DNA of 64,000 nucleotides from Bog-473 sp963745175 (GCA_963745175.1 CAVUWK010000005.1:496001-560000); one strand, 5' to 3'; positions 38,290 to 47,707 are shown, counted from the first letter of the stretch. Notes: generated from the sequence alone by a model not told the origin. Program-made: numbers and translations.

Positions 38290-38835
38290 TCAGGAGACCA
38301 GGCGGGGGCGGATCTCCTCGGGGATGTCACTGCGCCGCGGGTTGCTCCGGTCCCGCTCGGAGAGGACCGGCGCGGAGATCCCCCAGTCGGCGCCGACAGC
38401 GGGGTCGTCCCAGGCCAACCCGAGTTCGTCGGCGGGGTCGTAGTAGTTGTCCACGAGGTAGGTCAGCAGGATGTCGGTCAGGGCGGCGAATCCGTGGGCC
38501 ACCCCGGGCGGGATGTAGACGCCCAGGTCGACGTCGCCGTCGAGGTCGATCATCTGGGTCGCCCCGTCCGTCCTCGACCCGATGCGCAGGTCGTGCAGGA
38601 CCACACGGAGGCGCCCGCGCAAGGCGTACCAGTAGTCGGCCTGGTGGAGGTGGAAGTGCAGGCCGACCAGCGCGCCGGCCTGCTTCTCCGAGCGGTTGCC
38701 CTGCACCATCTCGCGGCCACTCGGGAACCAGCTGCGCCGGTAGGTCTCGACGAAGCGGCCGCGCTCGTCGCCGTGCACGTCGGGCCGCACCAGGACGACA
38801 TCGTCGATCACTGCGGAAGGGATCAGCTCTGGCAT
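38290..38835 (-). CDS. dTDP-4-dehydrorhamnose 3,5-epimerase-like protein (RmlC/RfbC family)
   Basis: A 181-residue cupin of the RmlC family, which epimerises dTDP-4-keto-6-deoxyglucose in dTDP-rhamnose synthesis for cell-wall and surface glycans. DERGRFVETYRRSWF, the catalytic-His segment ALVGLHFHLHQADYW, RLRVVLHDLRIGS and PPGVAHGFAAL are visible. The usual Gln after the LH motif is replaced by His (LHFH), so it may be a related epimerase of another sugar. No other rml gene is nearby. ATG 38835 gives the standard N-terminus. Confidence 0.75.
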   Translation of the reverse strand: MPELIPSAVIDDVVLVRPDVHGDERGRFVETYRRSWFPSGREMVQGNRSEKQAGALVGLHFHLHQADYWYALRGRLRVVLHDLRIGSRTDGATQMIDLDGDVDLGVYIPPGVAHGFAALTDILLTYLVDNYYDPADELGLAWDDPAVGADWGISAPVLSERDRSNPRRSDIPEEIRPRLVS

Positions 38836-38860
38836 CGGGCGAACGGTAGCGGCTGCCGTG

Positions 38861-39337
38861 TCAGGGGGCGAAACGTCCGAAGCCCGACCGGTAGAAGAGC
38901 AACGGGCTGCCCTCGCCGACATCCATGGCGACCACGTGGCCGGTGACGAGCTCGTGGTCGCCGCCGTCGAAGATGTCGCCCAACCGGCATTCGACGACCG
39001 CAAGGGATCCGTCGATCACGGGCGAGCCCGTGATGCCCTGCGACCAACCGACGCCTTCGAACTTGTCGCCGCCCGAGATGGCAAAGGCACGGCACAGCGC
39101 CTCCTGGTGCTCGCCGAGGATGTTCACGCAGAACGCGCCCGCCTGGGCGATGCGGGGCCAACTCGTCGAGCTGCGGGCCGGGGCGAGGATCACCATCGGC
39201 GGGTCGAGCGAGAGCGCGCCGAACGACTGGCACGAGAAGCCGACCGGTTCGCCCTCCTCCAGCGCCGTGACGATGGTGACGCCGGTGGCGAAGTGGCCGA
39301 GCACTTCGCGGAACCGGGCCTGGTCGAGGCCCGACAC
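38861..39337 (-). CDS. Flavin reductase family protein
   Basis: A 158-residue FMN-binding split-barrel protein of the HpaC/HsaB type, which supplies reduced flavin to a two-component monooxygenase. Characteristic segments are FREVLGHFATGVTIVTA, GFSCQSFGALSLDPPMVI, AFCVNILGEHQEALCRAFA and the last strand LLFYRSGFG. The partner oxygenase is not in the window. HsaB acts in steroid-ring degradation, which would fit the KstR-like site at 52.57 kb, but that is inference. GTG 39337 is the start. Confidence 0.88.
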   Translation of the reverse strand: MSGLDQARFREVLGHFATGVTIVTALEEGEPVGFSCQSFGALSLDPPMVILAPARSSTSWPRIAQAGAFCVNILGEHQEALCRAFAISGGDKFEGVGWSQGITGSPVIDGSLAVVECRLGDIFDGGDHELVTGHVVAMDVGEGSPLLFYRSGFGRFAP

Positions 39338-39347
39338 GTCTTGTTGC

Positions 39348-40203
39348 CTATGCCTTGCCGAGGTCGATCGACTGGGATTCGTGCGCCGAGGACACGTCCT
39401 CGACGAGCTTGGCCTCGGGAAGCCGGCGGGCCTGATTGAGAATGCGGTCGAGCTCGCGGTCGGTGTGCGAGGGGTCGTGGTGCGAGAGCAGGAGCCGCTT
39501 CACCCCCGCCTCCGCGGCCACGTGGACGGCGTAGGCGGCGGTCGAGTGGCCCCAGTCGGCCTTGGACGAGAACTCGTCGTCGGTGTACTGGCCGTCGTGG
39601 ATCAGCAGATCCACGTCCTGGCACAACTCGAGGACGGCCTCGGGGATGGCCCGGCGGTCGAGCGGGGCCTGGTGATCGGACATGTAGGCGACGGAGCGGC
39701 CCTCTGCCTCGATCCGGAAACCGAGCGTCACCCCGGCGTGGGGAATAGGCCGGGCCATCACCTTGGCCTGCCCGACCGAGAAGTCCTCGGCACCGACATC
39801 GACGGTGATGAGCTCCCCGCGGAATTGCTCCATGTGGATCGGGAAGACGGGCGGCTGCACGGCCGCATGCAGCGCGTCCTTCAGGCTGCCCTTCGGCTGC
39901 GCCGGCCCGTACACGGTGAGGCGCGCGCCGGGGTCGTGCAGCGGGCTGAAGAACGGGATCCCCAAGATGTGGTCGAAGTGCAGATGGGTCAGGAGCGCGG
40001 TGGCGTGCATCGGTGTCCCGAGCGCACGCACCTCCCGCTGCAGGACGTCACCGTAGCGCCCGCAGACCGGTGCCCAGGTCGACGATGAGCGGCTCGTCGC
40101 CCTCGATGTCGATGACGAGGCACGAGGTGTTCCCCCCGTAGCGCCGGTACCGATCGCCCGAGCACGGGCACGACCCCCGCACGCCGTAGAACGTGACGTT
40201 CAC
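39348..40203 (-). CDS. MBL-fold metal-dependent hydrolase, RNase Z/PhnP-like (frameshifted)
   Basis: A hydrolase of about 285 residues. The N-terminal part from GTG 40203 reads TFYGVRGSCPCSGDRYRRYGGNTSC and LIVDLGTGLR. After one extra base near 40058-40061 the next frame gives RYGDVLQREV, the zinc motif LTHLHFDHILG, PHAGVTLGFR, AYMSDHQAP, LIHDGQYTDDEF and LSHHDPSHTD. This arrangement is that of the RNase Z/arylsulfatase/PhnP group that cleaves phosphodiesters; true tRNase Z cannot be claimed because the exosite arm is absent. It lies 10 bases upstream of the flavin reductase gene. Confidence 0.85.
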
Positions 40204-40246
40204 CCACGCGACGTTAGTCTGCGCCGGAGCAGTACGTTCTGCACCC

Positions 40247-41119
40247 ATGGAGCAACGGACCATCACCGCCAACGGGCTGGAGTTCGCCTGCCTGAGCGAC
40301 GGGCCCGACGACGGGCCGCTCGCCCTGTGCCTGCACGGGTTCCCCGACACGGCGCACACCTGGCGGTACCTGCTGCCCGAACTGGCGGCTTGCGGCTTCC
40401 ACGCCGTCGCCCCGTTCCTGCGCGGCTACGCTCCCACGCCTGTCCCCGCCGACGGGCGCTACCAGATCGGCGCCCTGGTGCAGGACATCACCGCGCTGCA
40501 CGAGGCCCTGGGCGCCGGTCCCGACGCCGTGATCGTCGGCCACGATTGGGGCGCGCTGGCCACCTATGGCGCGGTGGCCCACCAACCGCAGCGCTGGCGC
40601 CGGGCCGTGACGGCGGCGGTCCCGCCGACGGCGTCCATCGGCATGTCGCTCCTCACCTACGCGCAGCTGCAGAAGAGCTGGTACATGTTCTTCTTCCTCT
40701 CCCCGCTGGCCGAGATGGCGCTGCCGCTCGATGACTACTCCTTCATCGACCACCTCTGGCGCGACTGGTCTCCCGGCTACGACGGGACCTGGGACGTGGC
40801 CCGCGTGAAGGAGTCCATCGGCGACCCCGAGCGCATCGTGGCCGCCATCGGCTACTACCGCGCGCTCTACGACCCCTCGCTGCAGGTGTCCGAGCTGGCC
40901 GACGAACAGGCCGCGTCACTGCTCCCGACCCCGAAGCCGACGCTGTACCTCCATGGCCGCGACGACAATTGCATGCTGCTCTCGTCCATGGGGTCCCCGC
41001 TCGACTTCTTGGCGGAGGGCTCGGCCGTGGAGATCGTCGACGCCGCCGGCCACTTCCTCCACGTGGAGCGGCCCGAGGTCGTCAACCGCCACATCCTCAA
41101 CTTCCTGACCGCCTCCTGA
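40247..41119 (+). CDS. Alpha/beta hydrolase, epoxide hydrolase-like
   Basis: A 290-residue hydrolase of the epoxide hydrolase/haloalkane dehalogenase group. The oxyanion motif HGFPDTAHTW is near residue 30, the nucleophile is Asp in VGHDWGALATYG near residue 105 (Asp instead of Ser is diagnostic of this group), the acid is in HGRDDN and the last His in DAAGHFLHVERP. It would open epoxides or cleave carbon-halogen bonds in the cytoplasm. Divergent from the MBL gene, with 43 bases between starts. Confidence 0.87.
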   Translation: MEQRTITANGLEFACLSDGPDDGPLALCLHGFPDTAHTWRYLLPELAACGFHAVAPFLRGYAPTPVPADGRYQIGALVQDITALHEALGAGPDAVIVGHDWGALATYGAVAHQPQRWRRAVTAAVPPTASIGMSLLTYAQLQKSWYMFFFLSPLAEMALPLDDYSFIDHLWRDWSPGYDGTWDVARVKESIGDPERIVAAIGYYRALYDPSLQVSELADEQAASLLPTPKPTLYLHGRDDNCMLLSSMGSPLDFLAEGSAVEIVDAAGHFLHVERPEVVNRHILNFLTAS

Positions 41120-41160
41120 GGGCACGCACGGGGGCGGCGGCCCGCCTCGACGGTCCGCCC

Positions 41161-42055
41161 TCAGCGCAGACCGAGGACGGGCTCCTTCCCGCCGGACCAC
41201 CGGGCGAACCCCTCGGCGACCACCGCCGCGGCCACCCGCTCCGCCCGCGTCGGGTCCCCGGGCCAGCCGCAGGCGCCGGCCAGACCGCTCCGCGCCACAC
41301 CGCCGCTCCGCAGCGCGTCGATCAGCCGCCCCCTGCCCTGGCGGTCCGAGCCCGCGAAGGTGCTCTGCCGCCGCGCCGTCGGGCTCGAGCGCCACGGGTC
41401 GGCGGTGGCCGTCCCCTCGCGGCGCCAGGCGCACTGGCGGCGCAGCGGGCACCGCGCGCAGTCGGGCCGCGCCGCCGTGCACACGATGGCGCCCAGGTCG
41501 AACATGGCCTGGTTGAACTCCCACGACGCACCGGCGGGGACCAGGCGGTCCCCCAACGCCGTCGCCCGGCGAACGTTCAGGGACATGCCCGCCACCCCGC
41601 GGGTCAGGACGCGCACGCCGTTGGTGTCGACGGCGGCCACGTCGTCCCCGAAGGCGAAGGTGCGCACCGCCCGCGCCGTGTACGGCCCGACGCCGGCCAG
41701 CGCGCGCGAAGGCCGCGTCGTCGTGCGGGACGGCACCACCGTGGTCGGCCACGACGGCCGCCGCCGCCCGGTGCAGGTTCAGCGCCCGCCGGTTGTAGCC
41801 GAGCCCCGACCACTGGCGCACCACCGCCGCCGGCCCCGCCGTCGCGCAGGCCGCCGGCGTCGGGAAGGCGGCGAGGAAGCGCTCGTAGTGGGGCACGACG
41901 CGGTCGACCTGTGTCTGCTGCAGCATGACCTCGGAGACGAGGATCCGCCAGGGATCCCGCGTGTGGCGCCACGGCAGGTCGCGCCGGTGCTCCTCCCCCC
42001 ACTCCAGCAGGCGGCGCTGGAAGCGCCGGACCCGGTCGGCCCGGAGCGGCCGGGC
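41161..42055 (-). CDS. mutY: A/G-specific adenine glycosylase (frameshifted, start unresolved)
   Basis: MutY removes adenine mispaired with 8-oxoguanine. Visible are DLPWRHTRDPWRILVSEVMLQQTQV, the helix-hairpin-helix ALAGVGPYTARAV, the catalytic Asp in AAVDTNGVRVLTR, and a [4Fe-4S] loop CTAARPDCARCPLRRQC with the exact CX6CX2CX5C spacing. One extra base at about 41701-41709 moves the frame. No ATG, GTG or TTG occurs in frame upstream of the Met at 41926 although the conserved sequence continues to the maoC stop, so the start is lost or lies behind another indel; 42055 marks where homology begins. The 8-oxoG-sensing C-terminal domain is short, as in other actinobacteria. Confidence 0.88.
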
Positions 42056-42056
42056 C

Positions 42057-42569
42057 TCAGTCCCAGACGTCGTCGCCGTAGGGGCGCTGCCGCGCCGGCG
42101 CGGCGGCCGCCTTCCAGACCATCAGCTTGCGGCGGAAGTAGCAGACCTCCTCACCGCGCTGGTTGAAGGCCTTGGTCTCGACGGTCACGATGCCCCGGTC
42201 GTCCTTCGACTTGGACGGCGTCGCGTCGAGCACCTGCGTCTCGGCGTAGATCGTGTCGCCGTGGAAGGTGGGGAACCGGTGCAGCAGCGACTCGACCTCC
42301 AGATTGGCGATGCACGAGCCGCTGACGTCGGGCACGCTCATGCCGAGCGCGAGCGAGTAGACGAGGTTGCCCACCACGACGTTCTTGCCCTGCACCGTCT
42401 CGTGCTCGGCGAACCACGCGTTGGTGTGCAGCGGATGGTGGTTCATGGTGATCATGCAGAACAGGTGGTCGTCGTACTCGGTGATCGTCTTGCCCGGCCA
42501 GTGGCGATAGACGTCGCCGGGGACGAAGTCCTCCAGGTAGCGGCCGAAGGGCCGGTCGTAGACCGTCAC
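42057..42569 (-). CDS. MaoC-like acyl-CoA dehydratase (mesaconyl-CoA hydratase-like candidate)
   Basis: A 170-residue hotdog-fold hydratase. FVPGDVYRHWPGKTITEYDDHLF and MNHHPLHTNAWFAEHE carry the Asp and His used by MaoC enzymes, and HGDTIYAETQVLDATPSKS is the usual following strand. Single-domain proteins of this type include the actinobacterial enzyme that interconverts mesaconyl-CoA and beta-methylmalyl-CoA. Nearby Mcd-like and Mcl-like genes make that role plausible but unproven. GTG 42569 overlaps the upstream stop by four bases. Confidence 0.85.
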   Translation of the reverse strand: MTVYDRPFGRYLEDFVPGDVYRHWPGKTITEYDDHLFCMITMNHHPLHTNAWFAEHETVQGKNVVVGNLVYSLALGMSVPDVSGSCIANLEVESLLHRFPTFHGDTIYAETQVLDATPSKSKDDRGIVTVETKAFNQRGEEVCYFRRKLMVWKAAAAPARQRPYGDDVWD

Positions 42570-43003
42570 TCGCCTGCTTGCTCCGGGCGGGGCCGGGTGG
42601 TGAAGCCCAGATTGGCGCCGGGGAGCGACTCGCCGTCGATGGTCAGGCGCCAGGCGAAGCGGGTGCCCGGCGCCAGCGGGAGCGGCCCCAGGTTGACCGC
42701 GAGCGCCACGTCGATCGGCGAGCCCTCCGGGATCCCCTGGGGCTGGCTCACGGTGAACTCTCCGCGCACCTCCACCGGCTGGGTCCCCTCGGCCGTCTCC
42801 ATCATGACGGGGCGGCCGTCGGCATCCTCCAAGAAGAGCTCCCAGTGGTGCGACGTCTCGGCCTCGTGCCAGTCCACGTCGATCTTCAACGCGACGGCGG
42901 AAGGCACGGGGTCTGGGCCGGTCATGCTCCAGCCGCCACCCAGGATGTAGAGCTTGCCGTCGGACACCTGGGCCGCGTCGCACAGCAGCATGGTCACTTT
43001 CAC
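42566..43003 (-). CDS. Conserved hypothetical protein (DUF6941-like)
   Basis: A 145-residue cytoplasmic protein starting at GTG 43003, giving VKVTMLLCDAAQVSDGKLYI and then LGGGWSMTGPDP. This opening (a KVT-LLCDAAQ-ADGKLYILGGGW pattern) is shared by an actinobacterial family of unknown function that forms a beta-sandwich. The C-terminus PGANLGFTTRPRP is also family-like. It is the first gene of a pair with the MaoC gene (GTGA overlap), but I know of no biochemical link. Confidence 0.65.
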   Translation of the reverse strand: MKVTMLLCDAAQVSDGKLYILGGGWSMTGPDPVPSAVALKIDVDWHEAETSHHWELFLEDADGRPVMMETAEGTQPVEVRGEFTVSQPQGIPEGSPIDVALAVNLGPLPLAPGTRFAWRLTIDGESLPGANLGFTTRPRPEQAGE

Positions 43004-43091
43004 GAAAAGGGAGGTTATCGGCCCGCCCCGGACTGCCGATAAACGCAGGGATGGCTGGCCTGCCGGCTCGCCGCGTCGCGGAGGGGGGTAC

Positions 43092-44378
43092 ATGCGAGGA
43101 CTGGCCGTGTGGCTCGAAGACCGCAACCCGCCCGTCTTCGCCACGGTGGTGATGGTGGTCGCAGTGATGGCCTTCAGCCTCCTGGGCCATGTCGTCCTCC
43201 ACGGCGGGCAGGGCGGGCTCCTCGCGCCCAGTGACCTGTGGAGCCTGGCGGGCTCGTCGTCGGCCATCCTCCACGGGGACTTCGCGCACGTCTACATACG
43301 CCACGGCGCACTGACGTCGCCCCCCGCCTTCGAGATCGCGCTGGCGCCCGTCATGGCGCTCGGGCAGCTGGTCGGGCTCTCCCCCCACCACCGGGCCGCA
43401 GGCGAGGCGCTGAGCCTGTGGTTGGTGTTGGGGCCCGCCGCGGTCCTCCTGGCCTCCACCGCGTTGTTCGCCTTCGACGCCGCTGCGCGCGCGTGGCGGT
43501 TCTCGGAGCAACGACGCCTGGCGCTGGCGCTGGTCGGCGGGCTCGGCGTGGCCAACGTCGCGGGGTACTGGGGCCACCCGGAGGACTGCATGGCCCTGGC
43601 CTTTGTCCTCTGGGCCGCGCTCAGCATGGAACGCAGCGACAGCGCGGGCGCCACGCGAGCAGCTCTCCTCCTCGGCATCGGCATCGCCTTCCAGCCCTTG
43701 GCCCTGCTCGCCGTCGCGCCGATCCTGGCCCGCCTCACCTGGCGCCGGGCGGCTCGCCTCGTCGGGTGGCTGGTGCTGCCGAGCCTGGTGGTCCTCGCCG
43801 GCCCCCTGCTGGCCGAGACGCATCGCACGCTCTTCGTGCTGGTGCGCCAACCCTTCCAGCTGAAGTGGGTCTCCTTGACGCCGCTCACCTCGCTGGCGAG
43901 CCACCTGGCTCCAGGACTCGACGGCGGGGGGCCGACACGGCTGGTCGCAATCCTCGTCGCGTCCGGCCTCGCCATCGTCGTATGTCACCGGCGCCACGAC
44001 CTGCCGACCGTACTGACGATGGTGGCGGGGGCCTTCTTCCTCCGCATCCTCCTCGAGACGGAGATGAACTGGTACTACCTGTGGCCTGTCGCGGCGCTCT
44101 GCCTCCTGTTGGCGTTGCGGCGTGGCTCCCTCCGCTTCGCCGTGTGCTCGCTCGCCCTGGCGGCCTCCGTGGCGCTGGGCGACCGCAGGGTCCACGACAT
44201 CGCGCTGTGGTGGCCCGCGCTCATGGCGACGGCGGTCGTCATGCTGCTGTGCGCGGCGCCGCCGCCACGCCGGTGGGCCACCGGGGCGTCGGGCCGCCCA
44301 CCCGCCGGCGCGACCACCCGACCCGTAGAGTGCACCACCATGAGGAAGACGGTGGCCGCGGGCGGGCGGCGTGAGTGA
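43092..44378 (+). CDS. Polytopic membrane protein, possible GT-C/DUF2029-type glycosyltransferase
   Basis: A 428-residue integral membrane protein with about ten hydrophobic helices. It starts at ATG 43092 with GGAGGGGGGT just upstream. The loop after the first helix (SDLWSLAGSSSAILHGDFAHVY) has an acidic residue and a pattern like the DUF2029 mannosyl- or arabinosyltransferases that use polyprenyl-phosphate sugars, and GYWGHPEDCMALAF could be a substrate loop. The motif evidence is weak. Its last eight bases overlap the methyltransferase start. Confidence 0.6.
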   Translation: MRGLAVWLEDRNPPVFATVVMVVAVMAFSLLGHVVLHGGQGGLLAPSDLWSLAGSSSAILHGDFAHVYIRHGALTSPPAFEIALAPVMALGQLVGLSPHHRAAGEALSLWLVLGPAAVLLASTALFAFDAAARAWRFSEQRRLALALVGGLGVANVAGYWGHPEDCMALAFVLWAALSMERSDSAGATRAALLLGIGIAFQPLALLAVAPILARLTWRRAARLVGWLVLPSLVVLAGPLLAETHRTLFVLVRQPFQLKWVSLTPLTSLASHLAPGLDGGGPTRLVAILVASGLAIVVCHRRHDLPTVLTMVAGAFFLRILLETEMNWYYLWPVAALCLLLALRRGSLRFAVCSLALAASVALGDRRVHDIALWWPALMATAVVMLLCAAPPPRRWATGASGRPPAGATTRPVECTTMRKTVAAGGRRE

Positions 44379-45015
44379 GCTGCAGGGTCTGCGCGACGAC
44401 GTCTACCGGCGCCCTCTGGCCACCGCCCTCTCGCGCCTGAGCCTCGGCCCCGGCTGGCGCTGCGTCGACGTCGGTGCCGGCGGGGGCGACGTCTCCGTCG
44501 CGCTGGCCGAGATGGTCGGTCGGGACGGGCGGGTCTACGCCGTCGACAGCGACCCGGCGACTCGTGACGAGGTAGCCCGGGCCGCCGCCGCATACGCGCA
44601 GGTGATCGCGCTGACCCAGGCCGGCGAGGACCTCTCCCTGCCCGAGGAGGTGGATCTCGCGTTCTGCCGTTTCCTCCTTCTGCACGTCCTCGAGCCCGGA
44701 GCCGTCGTACGCATGATGGCCGCCGCCGTTCGCCCCGGCGGCTGGGTGGTGGCCCAGGAGCCGATCACGTCGGCCGGCCGCGTCGCGGGGGCTGCTCTGT
44801 CCATGCCTGACGCGCGCCATCCCGACGTGGGCGCCGTCCTCCCCGCCCTCGTCCGCGACGCCGGCCTCGAGGTCGTCGACGCCTGGGCCGAGGCGCCCGC
44901 CGGCGTTGGGCCCGGCCCGGTCACGCGCTACCTGGAGTCGCTCACGGGCGTTGACCCCGGTGACGACCCGGTGGTCCTCCCGCCGCTGGTGACGGTCGTC
45001 GGCCGCCGCGGCTGA
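44371..45015 (+). CDS. SAM-dependent methyltransferase
   Basis: A 214-residue class I methyltransferase. Motif I is VDVGAGGGDVSVALAE (residues about 32-47), motif II is VYAVDSDP and the post-I segment has DLAFCRFLLLHV, followed by VRPGGWVVAQEP. The acceptor cannot be predicted; PGGWVVAQEP is common in small-molecule O- or C-methyltransferases. Start is GTG 44371, overlapping the previous gene by eight bases. Confidence 0.85.
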   Translation: MSELQGLRDDVYRRPLATALSRLSLGPGWRCVDVGAGGGDVSVALAEMVGRDGRVYAVDSDPATRDEVARAAAAYAQVIALTQAGEDLSLPEEVDLAFCRFLLLHVLEPGAVVRMMAAAVRPGGWVVAQEPITSAGRVAGAALSMPDARHPDVGAVLPALVRDAGLEVVDAWAEAPAGVGPGPVTRYLESLTGVDPGDDPVVLPPLVTVVGRRG

Positions 45016-45082
45016 ACGGGCCCGCCCGCACTCGGGCCAACCGGAAAAGGACCACTTTGGGGAGCCATTAGGGTCGCTCCCC

Positions 45083-46690
45083 GTGACGACGCCCACTGCT
45101 CCGGACCTCGCCGGCGCCGCCGACGCGGTCGACCTGGCCCAGCGCCTGGTGGACCAGGCCTGCACCGCGGTCCGCGACGGCGGGGGGATCGACGCCAACC
45201 AGGTGGTGGCCTATGACGTGGCGCACGCCGCCGCCGCGGTCGCCACGGCGCGGGCCACGCTCGACTACGGCGCGCGGGGCGAGGTCGAGGCCCGCATCGC
45301 GGCCGCGTTCGTGGCCGACGTCGTCGCCGACCTCATCGGCCGGGTGGCGGGTCGGGAGGCGCTCTGGGGCATCGAGCCCGGCTGGGAGGCGCCGGCCGGC
45401 GCCTTCCTCTCGGAGCAGCGCGACCCCGCGGTGCTGGCCGGCCTGGCCGCCACCGAGGGTCCCCGCCATCTCGGCGACGACTTCGAACTCGTGCGCGAGA
45501 CGTTCCACCGCTTCGCCGAGGACAAGGTCCGCCCTCACGCCGAGCACGTGCACCGCCAGAACAGCGACATCCCGGAAGAGGTCATCGAGGGCCTCGCCGA
45601 CCTCGGCGGTTTCGGGCTCTCGGTCCCCGAGGAGTACGGGGGCTTCGCGTCCGGCGGCGAGAGCGACTACATGGGGATGGTCGTCGCCACCGAGGAGCTC
45701 AGCTGGGGCTCCCTGGGCGTCGGCGGGTCGCTCATCACCCGGCCCGAGATCCTGACCCGGGCCCTCGTCTACGGCGGGACCGAGGAGCAGAAGAAGCAGT
45801 GGCTCCCCAAGCTGGCCTCGGCCGAGATCCTCGCCGCCGTCGCCGTGACGGAACCCGACTACGGATCCGACGTCGCCGGCATCGTGACAGCGGCCGCCCC
45901 GGTCGACGGTGGGTGGGTGATCAACGGCGTCAAGACGTGGTGCACCTTCGCCGCCCGGGCCGACGTGCTCATGCTGCTGGCCCGCACCGATCCGGACCGT
46001 TCCCTCGCCCACCGCGGCATCTCCATGTTCGTCGTGGAGAAACCGCGCGGCGACGGCCATGGCTTCGTCTTCACCCAGGCCGACGCGCCCGACCGCCCGG
46101 CCGATCTGGAGCCCGGACGCCTCGAGGGACGTCCGATCGACACCATCGGCTACCGGGGCATGCACTCCTACGAGCTGGCGTTCGAGAACTGGTTCGTGCC
46201 CGAGGCCAACCTGGTCGGCGGCGCCGACGGACTGGGCAAGGGCTTCTACCTCCAGATGCAGGGGTTCGAGAACGGCCGCCTGCAGACGGCGGCGCGTGCG
46301 CTCGGCGTGATGCAGGCCGCCTACGAGGCGGCCGCCGCCTACGCGGCCGAGCGCAAGGTGTTCGGGTCACCCATCGGCGAGTACCAGCTGACCCAGGCCA
46401 AGCTCGGGCGCATGGCGGTCATCATCCAGGCCACCCGCCAGAGCTCGTACCACGTGGCGCGGCTGATGGCGCGCGGCGAGGGCACCCTCGAGGCGTCCAT
46501 GGTGAAGGCCTACGTGTGCCGGGCCGCAGAATGGGTGACCCGCGAGGCCATGCAGATCCACGGCGGCATGGGCTACGCCGAGGAGTACCCCGTGAGCCGC
46601 TACTTCGTCGACGCACGCGTCCTCTCGATTTTCGAGGGAGCCGACGAGACGCTGGCGCTCAAAGTGATCGCGCGCCGACTGATCGGCTGA
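45083..46690 (+). CDS. Long acyl-CoA dehydrogenase, candidate (2S)-methylsuccinyl-CoA dehydrogenase
   Basis: A 535-residue acyl-CoA dehydrogenase with an extra N-terminal helical domain of about 130 residues (DAVDLAQRLVDQACTAV to GPRHLGDDFELVR). The catalytic core has VAVTEPDYGSDVAG, GVKTWCTFAARADVL, ERKVFGSPIGEYQLTQAK, MQIHGGMGYAEEYPVSRYF and the active-site Glu in IFEGADETL. Methylsuccinyl-CoA dehydrogenase (Mcd) of the ethylmalonyl-CoA pathway has such an N-terminal extension, and an Mcl-like lyase converges on it. ATG/GTG choice: GTG 45083 follows GGGGAGCC poorly but includes the whole extension. Function is moderately supported. Confidence 0.85.
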   Translation: MTTPTAPDLAGAADAVDLAQRLVDQACTAVRDGGGIDANQVVAYDVAHAAAAVATARATLDYGARGEVEARIAAAFVADVVADLIGRVAGREALWGIEPGWEAPAGAFLSEQRDPAVLAGLAATEGPRHLGDDFELVRETFHRFAEDKVRPHAEHVHRQNSDIPEEVIEGLADLGGFGLSVPEEYGGFASGGESDYMGMVVATEELSWGSLGVGGSLITRPEILTRALVYGGTEEQKKQWLPKLASAEILAAVAVTEPDYGSDVAGIVTAAAPVDGGWVINGVKTWCTFAARADVLMLLARTDPDRSLAHRGISMFVVEKPRGDGHGFVFTQADAPDRPADLEPGRLEGRPIDTIGYRGMHSYELAFENWFVPEANLVGGADGLGKGFYLQMQGFENGRLQTAARALGVMQAAYEAAAAYAAERKVFGSPIGEYQLTQAKLGRMAVIIQATRQSSYHVARLMARGEGTLEASMVKAYVCRAAEWVTREAMQIHGGMGYAEEYPVSRYFVDARVLSIFEGADETLALKVIARRLIG

Positions 46691-46701
46691 GCCGAAGGGT
46701 C

Positions 46702-47641
46702 CTACCGTGCGCTGCGGGTCAGCCCCGCACGCTCTCCCCGGCTGACGAACTTGACCGCCATCTTCCGGCTCGCCTCGTCGATCATCTCGTCGCCGAACAT
46801 GACCGCGCCCTTGCGGTCCTCGTCCGTCGCCTTGCGGTACGCCTCGAGCAGGTCGAACGCGTGGTCGAACTGTTCCTGCGTGGGCGAGAAGACCTCGTTG
46901 AGCACCGTGGCCTGGTCGGGCGTGAGGGCCCACTTGCCGTCGTAGCCGAGCATGCGGGCACGCATGGAGTAGTCCCGCAACGCATCGAGCTCGCGCACCT
47001 TGAGGAACGGCCCGTCGATCACCTGCAGCCCGTTGGCCCGGCCCGCCATGAGGATGCGGCTGAAGACGTAGTTGAAATGGTCACCGGGGTACTCGGGGAT
47101 GGTCACCCCGCCGGTCAGCACCGGCATCTCGATGCTGGCCGCAAAGTCGGCCGGGCCGAAGATGATCGTCTCGAGCCGGGGGGAGGCGGCACAGATCTCG
47201 TCCACGTTGATCAGCCCGCGGGCCGTCTCGATCTGGGCCTCGATACCGATGTGGCCGACGGGCAGCCCCGACGTCTTCTCCACCTGCGTCAGGAGAAGGT
47301 CGAGAGCCACGACGTCCGACGCGTGACTGGACCTTGGGCAGCATGACCTCGTCCAGGCGTTCGCCGGCGCTGCTGACCACCTCGATCACGTCGCCGTAGG
47401 TCCACTCCGTGTCCCAGGCGTTGACCCGCACACAGAGCACCCGATCGTCCCAGGGGAGGTTCTTGATGGCGTCGACCACCTTGGGCCGGGCGCTCTCCTT
47501 CTGGAGCGGCGCCACGGCGTCCTCGAGGTCGAGGAAGGTCATGTCGGCCGGGACGGTTGGGGCCTTGGCCAGGAACTTCTCGTTGTCGCCGGGGGTGGAC
47601 AGGCAGGAGCGCCGAGGCAGGTCACGGGAGCGTGCAGACAT
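46702..47641 (-). CDS. HpcH/HpaI-CitE family lyase, candidate malyl-CoA/beta-methylmalyl-CoA lyase (frameshifted)
   Basis: A TIM-barrel lyase of about 313 residues. The first part reads RSCLSTPGDNEKFLAKAPTV, MTFLDLEDAVAPLQKESAR and VRVNAWDTEWTYGDV up to MLPKVQ. After one extra base near 47328, the next frame gives SDVVALDLLLTQVEKTSGLP, IGIEAQIETARGLINVDEIC (the Mg-binding Glu), IIFGPADFAASIEMP (Asp) and GYDGKWALTPDQ. These are the motifs of the actinobacterial L-malyl-CoA/beta-methylmalyl-CoA lyase, which cleaves to glyoxylate plus acetyl- or propionyl-CoA. The C-terminal RKMAVKFVSRGERAGL fits. It converges with the Mcd-like gene. Confidence 0.85.
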
Positions 47642-47707
47642 GCGGCGATGGTAACAAACGGGCTCCGGGGCCCTCTCAGGGGCTTGCGGACGCGGCGGAG
47701 TGCGCGC

